A stretch of 11,261 bases of DNA, taken from contig NZ_JAIWON010000127.1 in the NCBI RefSeq assembly GCF_020216885.1, positions 1 through 11,261 on the forward strand, written 5' to 3'. Each line of letters starts with the position of its first letter. Position 1 is the stretch's first letter. Below are positions 6,309-11,261 of this stretch, in pieces. The translations under genes were made by a program, and so were the position numbers. Below the pieces are notes generated by a model, which saw nothing but the letters and a program-made list of their open reading frames with translations, made no database searches and was not told where the DNA came from. Origin of the DNA: Zymomonas sp. GTDB taxonomy: Bacteria > Pseudomonadota > Alphaproteobacteria > Sphingomonadales > Sphingomonadaceae.

Positions 6309-8233
6309 TGTGCTGCGCTCCCGCCGCTGCTAAGAAAGCGTTTTTCTAACTGAACAGCCGCTGCCTGATCAATTTCAGCAGGAGATTTCTGCATAACGGC
6401 ATTCGAGAACTGTTCTGCAATGTCACCCGTCATCATATTCTGGAACTGGTTTTGGACAGCGGCTGTTAATCCGGCTTCCTTGGAAGGATCAGAGCTGACA
6501 AGGCGCTCCATCTTCATCAGCATCCAACCGCTTTCATCAGGCGCAGGGATCAAAGCAACTTCACCCGGTTTCAGCTCAAAGAAACGGATAATCGCTGGCG
6601 GTAAAGATTGCTGAAAGCGGCTTAAGTCAAGCTGACGGAAGGCCAGAGGCGTTACCGGAGGTAATTTAACACCGGCCTGCGCTGCTAACTGAGAAAAAGG
6701 CACACCCGATTTAGCTTTTTTCAAAAGCTCGTCAGCCAGCTTGCGGGATTTTTCGACCATTTCACTATGGCGAATATCCATTACTACCTGATTTTTAACT
6801 TTCTCAAGCGGTTGTGCTGCTGGTGCAATCACATGATCGACCATAGCAAGTGCGTAGAGTTTGTCAGCCGTAATGGTTGCGACAAAAGGCTCGCTACTTT
6901 TTCCACTTTCAAAAGCGGGGGTAACCAGACTTTTAACGATTTGATCATCGCTAGCATCGCGGCGAAGCGGTGCCGTCTGAACAACCTCCAATTTTTCCTT
7001 ATGAGCGATGTCGGAGAAACCGTTTCCGTTAGAAATATTATCCTGAATTCGGTTAATTTTGGCTGTCATTGCCTTTGAAGTCAGACCTTCAGAAAGCTGG
7101 CGCGTGATTTCGCCCCGCATCTGATCCAAAGTGGCCGCCGGTTTGCGTTCGATTTTATCAACATGAACAATATGCCATCCCAAAGGTGAATGGAGGACAT
7201 TACTGACAGCCCCATCCCCCAGAGAAAAAGCAGCATTGGCCGCTTCGGGAGAGGCTTTTTCTGAATATTGCTCTTTGGACAAAGCACCGAGGCGAATATC
7301 TTCACTGGAGAATCCAACCGTTTTAGCGGCAGCAACAAAATTCAAACCACCATGAATTTTGGCCAATAAAGCTTCGGCCGCCGCTTTATCAGGCAGAATA
7401 ATCTGGCTTAAATCGCGTTTTTCAGTTGCTGCATATTCGCTTGCATGACTTTTAAAGTAATCAGCGATCTGGACTTCGGTCGGTTTAACCTCATCCGGCT
7501 TGACTAACGCATAACGAATAACGCGCTGTTCCGGCAAGGTGTAACGTTCGATGTGGGATTTATAAAAATCGGCAATCGCCTTGTCATCCGGTGCTTTGTC
7601 GGATGGCGGCATAACCGTTGTCGGGATAGCCAGAATCATGCCTTCATGGCGCTGTACCAGCATACGAGCGAAAGGTTCAGCCATTGCATTAGGCGTTTTT
7701 AAGCCTGCAACAATCGGGATTAAAATCTGCCGCCGCACCATATCTTCCGCAATATCGGAACGAAGCTGATCAGCCGTCATATGTTGCTGGGCTAAGACAG
7801 CATCGAATAACTTCTGGTCAAATTTACCATTAGCACCGATAAAAACCGGAATGCTGGCGATTTCACCGTCAACCATTTTCTGGCTGATTCCGATACCATT
7901 ATTTTTAGCCCATTCGCTCATGGATTTGGCAGCGATATATCCGCTGATGGCTTTACCAATGCCGCCACTGGCAACAAAGGTCATTGCATCAATAGAAGGA
8001 TTTTGTTGGCGCACAGCCAAATAGTCACGACGGATATAATCATAAGCTTCGGAAGCGGAAAGTTTCCTCTTTCCAATCTTTGCTATGGTTCCTCCGTCTT
8101 TATCACTACTTCCACTTCCGCCAAAACGGCTAAAACCGCCTAACGCCCCTGTAAAAATAAAGGCGAGAATGACGATACCGAAAAGAAGCATAGCAAAGCC
8201 GTTTTTGGTCATACGGCGAAAAAAAGCAAACAT
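6305..8233 (-). CDS. ppiD: SurA/PpiD-type peptidyl-prolyl cis-trans isomerase, membrane-anchored
   Basis: This is a periplasmic folding factor tethered to the inner membrane, thought to help newly exported proteins leave the Sec channel. From ATG 8233 the 642-residue protein has a short basic N-terminus (FAFFRRMTKNG), one membrane segment (about 10-34, FAMLLFGIVILAFIFTGALG), a SurA-N-like helical region (about 50-225), a parvulin domain (about 271-362, LSQIIL to SPLGWHIVHVDKIERK) and a C-terminal region. I prefer ATG 8233 because a CGGGA lies six bases upstream and homologues start M-x-x-FFRR. A longer frame from GTG at 8263 adds ten hydrophobic residues and has no ribosome-binding site. The parvulin domain looks weak in active-site residues, as in E. 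coli PpiD, so it may act mainly as a chaperone. Its stop overlaps the trpE start. Confidence 0.9.
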   Translation of the reverse strand: MFAFFRRMTKNGFAMLLFGIVILAFIFTGALGGFSRFGGSGSSDKDGGTIAKIGKRKLSASEAYDYIRRDYLAVRQQNPSIDAMTFVASGGIGKAISGYIAAKSMSEWAKNNGIGISQKMVDGEIASIPVFIGANGKFDQKLFDAVLAQQHMTADQLRSDIAEDMVRRQILIPIVAGLKTPNAMAEPFARMLVQRHEGMILAIPTTVMPPSDKAPDDKAIADFYKSHIERYTLPEQRVIRYALVKPDEVKPTEVQIADYFKSHASEYAATEKRDLSQIILPDKAAAEALLAKIHGGLNFVAAAKTVGFSSEDIRLGALSKEQYSEKASPEAANAAFSLGDGAVSNVLHSPLGWHIVHVDKIERKPAATLDQMRGEITRQLSEGLTSKAMTAKINRIQDNISNGNGFSDIAHKEKLEVVQTAPLRRDASDDQIVKSLVTPAFESGKSSEPFVATITADKLYALAMVDHVIAPAAQPLEKVKNQVVMDIRHSEMVEKSRKLADELLKKAKSGVPFSQLAAQAGVKLPPVTPLAFRQLDLSRFQQSLPPAIIRFFELKPGEVALIPAPDESGWMLMKMERLVSSDPSKEAGLTAAVQNQFQNMMTGDIAEQFSNAVMQKSPAEIDQAAAVQLEKRFLSSGGSAAQ

Positions 8234-8263
8234 CGGATATCCCGAAAAAATTATAATAAACAC

Positions 8264-8548
8264 GATGCCATAATCTGACCTTGGCTTTGCATCAAGCCAA
8301 CGATAAACAGACCGGCGTTAAAGAAGCTATCTCTATCGCATGAAATCCACTTTTTAGCAAAAATAGTTGTTGCTTCTGATAAAAAATATTCAAGGCATTA
8401 CCTTTTTGCTAAAAAGGTTATTAACTGTGACGACAAAAATTGAAATTGTCAGCACGTTTTTTATTTACCTCATTTATTCCATCACGGCATAAGCCTGTTT
8501 TAAGAAGACAATGATTGTAGATATAAGGCGATATGAAGGAATAGGCTC
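8264..8548. promoter_or_regulatory. Divergent promoter region between ppiD and tpiA, with several dyads
   Basis: This 285-nt AT-rich gap must hold promoters for both directions. Visible structure: a 7-bp dyad TTGGCTT/AAGCCAA (8281-8287, 8294-8300); the 13-mer TTTTTAGCAAAAA (8351-8363) and its exact reverse complement TTTTTGCTAAAAA (8403-8415); the longer hairpin ACCTTTTT-GCT-AAAAAGGT (8400-8418); and a partial dyad GACAA (8432-8436)/TTGTC (8446-8450) whose outer bases also partly match. TTGAAA (8440-8445) with TATTTA (8462-8467) is a weak promoter candidate for tpiA. No coding frame here looks real. Confidence 0.55.
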
Positions 8549-9298
8549 ATGACAATACGCAAGCTCATCGCCGGCAATTGGAAAATGAACGGTTCTTTAG
8601 GCATGTTGCACGAACTGGACGGGATCGCCAAGGCAACTTTTAACCATCCAGAACTTGATGTCGTGATTTGTCCATCCTTCACGCTGATAGCGCCTGCTAT
8701 TGTGCGGCAACCCGATATGACCTTCGGGGCGCAAGATTGCCATTATGATGAAAGTGGCTCGCATACGGGCTGTGTTTCAGCACCGATGCTCCGTGAAGTC
8801 GGTGCAAGCTATGTTATCGTTGGCCATAGCGAAAGACGTATTGAACAGAACGAAACAAATGAAGAGATCCGGGCAAAAACGACAACAGCGATAGCGAATG
8901 GTCTGGTAACGATTGTCTGTATTGGCGAATCCCGTGCTGCCCATGCTTCTGGTCAGGCTTTGCCTATTATCGGGGCGCAGCTGGATGGCTGTATACCGCC
9001 AGATGCAACCAGCGATAATCTAGTTGTTGCCTATGAACCCATTTGGGCTATCGGAACGGGTAATACCCCACCGCCTGAAAGCATTGCCGAAATGCATGCC
9101 TCGATTCGTGACCGCTTATGCCTGTTATTAGGAAGCGAAGGGAAGAAAGTCCGCATCTTATATGGCGGCTCTGTTACCGGCAAAAATGCCGAAGAATTGA
9201 TGGCCATTCCAGATGTCAACGGAACCCTTGTCGGTGGTGCCAGCCTTACCGCAGAACAATTTGTGCCTATCATTGAAGCAGGAGGGCGTTTGGCATAG
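8549..9298 (+). CDS. tpiA: Triosephosphate isomerase
   Basis: TpiA interconverts dihydroxyacetone phosphate and glyceraldehyde 3-phosphate in the cytoplasm. The catalytic set is complete: AGNWKMNG with Asn10 and Lys12, VIVGHSERR with the catalytic His93, AYEPIWAIGTGNTP with the catalytic Glu163 and the flexible phosphate loop, and ILYGGSVTGKNAEEL (203-217) plus LVGGASL (227-233) for phosphate binding. At 249 residues it is a full-length TIM barrel. GAAGGA at 8535-8540 precedes the ATG by eight bases. If the organism is Zymomonas, which uses the Entner-Doudoroff route, this enzyme would serve glycerol phosphate and hexose synthesis rather than the main glycolytic flux; that is inference. It is followed on the same strand by secG after 249 bases. 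Confidence 0.97.
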   Translation: MTIRKLIAGNWKMNGSLGMLHELDGIAKATFNHPELDVVICPSFTLIAPAIVRQPDMTFGAQDCHYDESGSHTGCVSAPMLREVGASYVIVGHSERRIEQNETNEEIRAKTTTAIANGLVTIVCIGESRAAHASGQALPIIGAQLDGCIPPDATSDNLVVAYEPIWAIGTGNTPPPESIAEMHASIRDRLCLLLGSEGKKVRILYGGSVTGKNAEELMAIPDVNGTLVGGASLTAEQFVPIIEAGGRLA

Positions 9299-9547
9299 CC
9301 GCAACCTGTTTACCTCGCCCCTCGAATTATCTGCGGCAGAAGGCTATGGATAGTTGAAGAAAACGCGCCCTTTCGCTAGAGCTTGTTTCAGTCTCTATAT
9401 TGACAGTCTTGGATACTGAATCTCAAGAAAGCTCGTTTTCAATAACCGGATAGCCTGACCTAACGCGTTGTCAGCTTATTGAAGATGGTTTTCGGCCATT
9501 CGGCACCATCACTGACAGCATTATTTTTGCCGGAGAATACTTTCCTG
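9299..9547 (+). other. Intergenic region between tpiA and secG
   Basis: A 6-bp dyad GCCGCA (9298-9303)/TGCGGC (9332-9337) with a 28-nt spacer follows the tpiA stop but is too weak to call a terminator. A perfect -35-like TTGACA lies at 9400-9405; no matching -10 was found at 16-18 spacing. A TTG-initiated extension of secG (9479-9547) runs through the end of this gap but reads as non-membrane sequence unlike SecG, so I treat it as leader. Confidence 0.4.
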
Positions 9548-9907
9548 ATGTTGTTTACTATTCTTATAGTCGTTCAGGCCTTGGTCGCAGCGGCGCTTGT
9601 CACTGTTATTCTGATGCAGCAGTCAGAAGGCAGCGGAATAACCGGTGGCTCAAATCCGGGTGGATTGATGTCAGCCAGCGGGGCAGCCAATTTTTTAACT
9701 CGGGCTACGGGTGCTCTGGCTGTCTTGTTTGTTGTTTTGTCTATCGCACTTGCCGCCTTGGCTAGTGTTCAGAATACAGCGCCCCAGATTGATACTTCAC
9801 TCGCGCATAAACCGGTAGCACAGCAAACAGCGCCTGCCCAACCAGCACAGCCGAAGCCTTCTTCGGTGCCTTTGGCAGATCAACCGGCGACTACTCCGCA
9901 TCAATAA
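9548..9907 (+). CDS. secG: SecG preprotein translocase subunit
   Basis: SecG is the small accessory subunit of the SecYEG channel in the inner membrane. The 119-residue product from ATG 9548 has the standard layout: membrane segment 1 (about 2-23, FTILIVVQALVAAALVTVIL), the conserved loop MQQSEGSGITGG (23-34) with GLMSASGAANFLTRATG after it, and membrane segment 2 (about 55-74, ALAVLFVVLSIALAALAS). A hydrophilic tail of about 45 residues rich in Ala, Pro and Gln (AQQTAPAQPAQPKP) follows, as is usual in alphaproteobacteria. I chose 9548 because SecG proteins begin almost directly with the first membrane segment and GGAG lies at 9532-9535. A longer frame from TTG 9479 would add 23 residues without support. 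Confidence 0.93.
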   Translation: MLFTILIVVQALVAAALVTVILMQQSEGSGITGGSNPGGLMSASGAANFLTRATGALAVLFVVLSIALAALASVQNTAPQIDTSLAHKPVAQQTAPAQPAQPKPSSVPLADQPATTPHQ

Positions 9908-10045
9908 TCTTGAACTGGTAGAAAGTTAAAAAGCTGCAACAGCGGCTATTTAGCGTTTCTGCCAGTTATAAATTTTTCGTTATCGATAAATTTTTATATT
10001 CTTCGCTTGCTTTTTTATCCCTCTCAGTTTTAGGCGTTTACTCCC
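9908..10045 (+). promoter_or_regulatory. AT-rich leader between secG and pyrG
   Basis: ATAAATTTTT occurs twice (9968-9977 and 9986-9995), flanking the palindrome TTATCGATAA (9980-9989; the second repeat copy overlaps its end), and TATAAA (9967-9972) and TATATT (9995-10000) are -10-like. I found no -35 partner and no clear terminator for secG. The ribosome-binding site in front of pyrG is poor: only AGG at 10032-10034, then a pyrimidine-rich stretch. Confidence 0.4.
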
Positions 10046-11261
10046 ATGGCGCGGTTTATATTCATCACCGGCGGTGTGGTGTCATCCCTTGGCAAAGGTC
10101 TGATGGCGGCCAGTTTAGCTGCTTTGTTACAGGAACGAGGCTTTAGAGTCCGTATCCGTAAATTCGATCCTTATCTTAATGTCGATCCGGGCACGATGAG
10201 CCCCTATCAGCATGGTGAAGTTTATGTCACCGATGATGGTGCTGAAACGGATCTTGATCTTGGACATTACGAAAGATTTTCTGGCGTTCCTTCTCGCCGT
10301 TCTGATAATATTACCTCGGGGCGTATTTATCAGAATATCATCGCCAAAGAACGGCGCGGCGACTATTTAGGGGCAACGGTTCAGGTCATCCCGCATGTCA
10401 CCGATGCAATCAAAGATTTCGCACGTGACGATACAGATGATCTTGATTTTGTCTTATGTGAAATCGGTGGCACAGTCGGGGATATTGAATCCTTGCCTTT
10501 CATCGAAGCCATCCGGCAATTAAAAAATGACCTCGGTCGGGGTAATGTGGTTTTTGTGCATCTTACCTTGGTGCCGTACATCGCAGCGGCCGGAGAGTTA
10601 AAGACCAAACCAACACAGCATAGTGTCCGTGATCTGACCAGCTTTGGTATCCAACCCGATGTTTTGGTTTGTCGCACAGAACATCCTTTGCCGGATAGCG
10701 AAAGATCAAAAATCGCTCTTTTCTGTAATGTCCCAAAAGAAGCGGTTATTCCGGCTTTGGATGCTAAAAGTATTTATGATGTGCCGCTGCATTATCATGC
10801 AGAAGGTCTGGATAAAGCTGTTTTGTCAGCTTTTGGCCTCAATATTGAGACGCCCCTTGATCTGCATCGCTGGAAAGAAATTTCCGATCGTCTGGCAAAC
10901 CCAGAAGGCGAAGTGACTATTGGTGTTGTCGGGAAATATGTCGGCCTACAAGATGCCTATAAATCTTTGCATGAAGCCTTGGTTCATGGTGGTATTGCCA
11001 ATCGGGTAAAGGTCAATATTGTCTGGCTTGATGCTGAAATGTTTGAAGGCGATAATCCCGAAGCCGCAGAAGCCCTTTCCTCCCTCCATGCTATTTTGGT
11101 TCCGGGTGGATTCGGAGAACGCGGATCAGAAGGTAAAATTGCAGCTGTCAAATTTGCTCGCGAGCATAAAGTGCCTTTCTTTGGTATTTGCCTCGGTATG
11201 CAGATGGCTTGCATCGAAGGGGCGCGGAATACCGCTGGCCTTAAAAAGGCCTCCAGTAGTG
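10046..11261 (+). CDS. pyrG: CTP synthase, 3' end beyond the window
   Basis: PyrG aminates UTP to CTP using ATP and glutamine, the last step of pyrimidine nucleotide synthesis. About 405 of the usual 540-550 residues are present. The amidoligase domain starts [16 protein letters not shown] with the P-loop Lys17, then [20 protein letters not shown] (39-58), [13 protein letters not shown] (66-78) with the metal-binding Asp71, and [12 protein letters not shown] (138-149) with Glu139. The glutaminase domain begins near [10 protein letters not shown] and contains [10 protein letters not shown] and the nucleophile elbow GICLGMQMA with Cys382. The catalytic His and Glu near the C-terminus lie past the window edge. 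The start ATG at 10046 is fixed by the conserved N-terminus even though its ribosome-binding site is weak. The gene order tpiA-secG-pyrG matches what I know of sphingomonads. Confidence 0.97.
   Translation, partial: MARFIFITGGVVSSLGKGLMAASLAALLQERGFRVRIRKFDPYLNVDPGTMSPYQHGEVYVTDDGAETDLDLGHYERFSGVPSRRSDNITSGRIYQNIIAKERRGDYLGATVQVIPHVTDAIKDFARDDTDDLDFVLCEIGGTVGDIESLPFIEAIRQLKNDLGRGNVVFVHLTLVPYIAAAGELKTKPTQHSVRDLTSFGIQPDVLVCRTEHPLPDSERSKIALFCNVPKEAVIPALDAKSIYDVPLHYHAEGLDKAVLSAFGLNIETPLDLHRWKEISDRLANPEGEVTIGVVGKYVGLQDAYKSLHEALVHGGIANRVKVNIVWLDAEMFEGDNPEAAEALSSLHAILVPGGFGERGSEGKIAAVKFAREHKVPFFGICLGMQMACIEGARNTAGLKKASSS

Noticed and set aside
8234..8263. GTG-initiated ten-residue extension of ppiD
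   Set aside because: It adds MFIIIFSGYP before the typical M-x-x-FFRR start, and the bases that encode it contain the CGGGA likely to be the ribosome-binding site for ATG 8233.
9479..9547. Upstream extension of secG from TTG
   Set aside because: The added 23 residues do not resemble SecG, which begins with its first membrane segment; ATG 9548 has an upstream GGAG.
10644..10916. 90-codon + strand frame inside pyrG
   Set aside because: Out-of-frame overlap with a continuous, highly conserved CTP synthase reading frame.

Overview
The window looks like a piece of an alphaproteobacterial chromosome from the sphingomonad group. The protein motifs and gene order (tpiA-secG-pyrG next to a divergent ppiD-trpE pair, and a rib cluster with a RibB/degenerate-RibA hybrid) fit Sphingomonadales. 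The fairly low GC content by eye and the AT-rich intergenic stretches point to Zymomonas, probably Z. mobilis. The organism call is inference from protein similarity as I remember it; no search was run.

Layout. Positions 1-2146 (+) hold the end of a riboflavin cluster: ribE (riboflavin synthase), a ribB hybrid and ribH (lumazine synthase), tightly packed with an ATGA overlap and then a 1-nt gap, followed by a hairpin. The ribE reading frame is open from position 2 and its translation resembles the riboflavin synthase N-terminus, but an in-frame TAA at 50-52 interrupts it. Positions 2147-2355 are a regulatory gap rich in dyads. It leads to a COQ9-family ubiquinone biosynthesis gene (2356-3036, +), which converges on a LysR-type regulator (3075-4034, -) through a shared hairpin. 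A 253-nt AT-rich gap with a likely LysR operator separates the regulator from a small basic conserved-looking hypothetical gene (4288-4719, +). A strong bidirectional terminator (4718-4746) follows.

Positions 4758-8233 (-) are trpE and ppiD: ppiD is upstream and overlaps the GTG start of trpE. The divergent intergenic region 8264-8548 carries several A/T-rich dyads. Then come tpiA (8549-9298), secG (9548-9907) and the first ~405 codons of pyrG (10046 to the window end), all on +.

Function. This is mostly housekeeping: flavin synthesis, a ubiquinone accessory factor, the first tryptophan-pathway step, periplasmic folding of exported proteins, the SecYEG accessory subunit, a triose phosphate enzyme and CTP synthesis. 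I see no mobile element, CRISPR array, tRNA, rRNA or defence system. The observations most worth checking are the ribE nonsense codon, the shared A/T-rich element in two promoter regions, the dyads upstream of the COQ9-family gene and the palindrome upstream of the LysR gene. I do not see a novel multi-gene system here.
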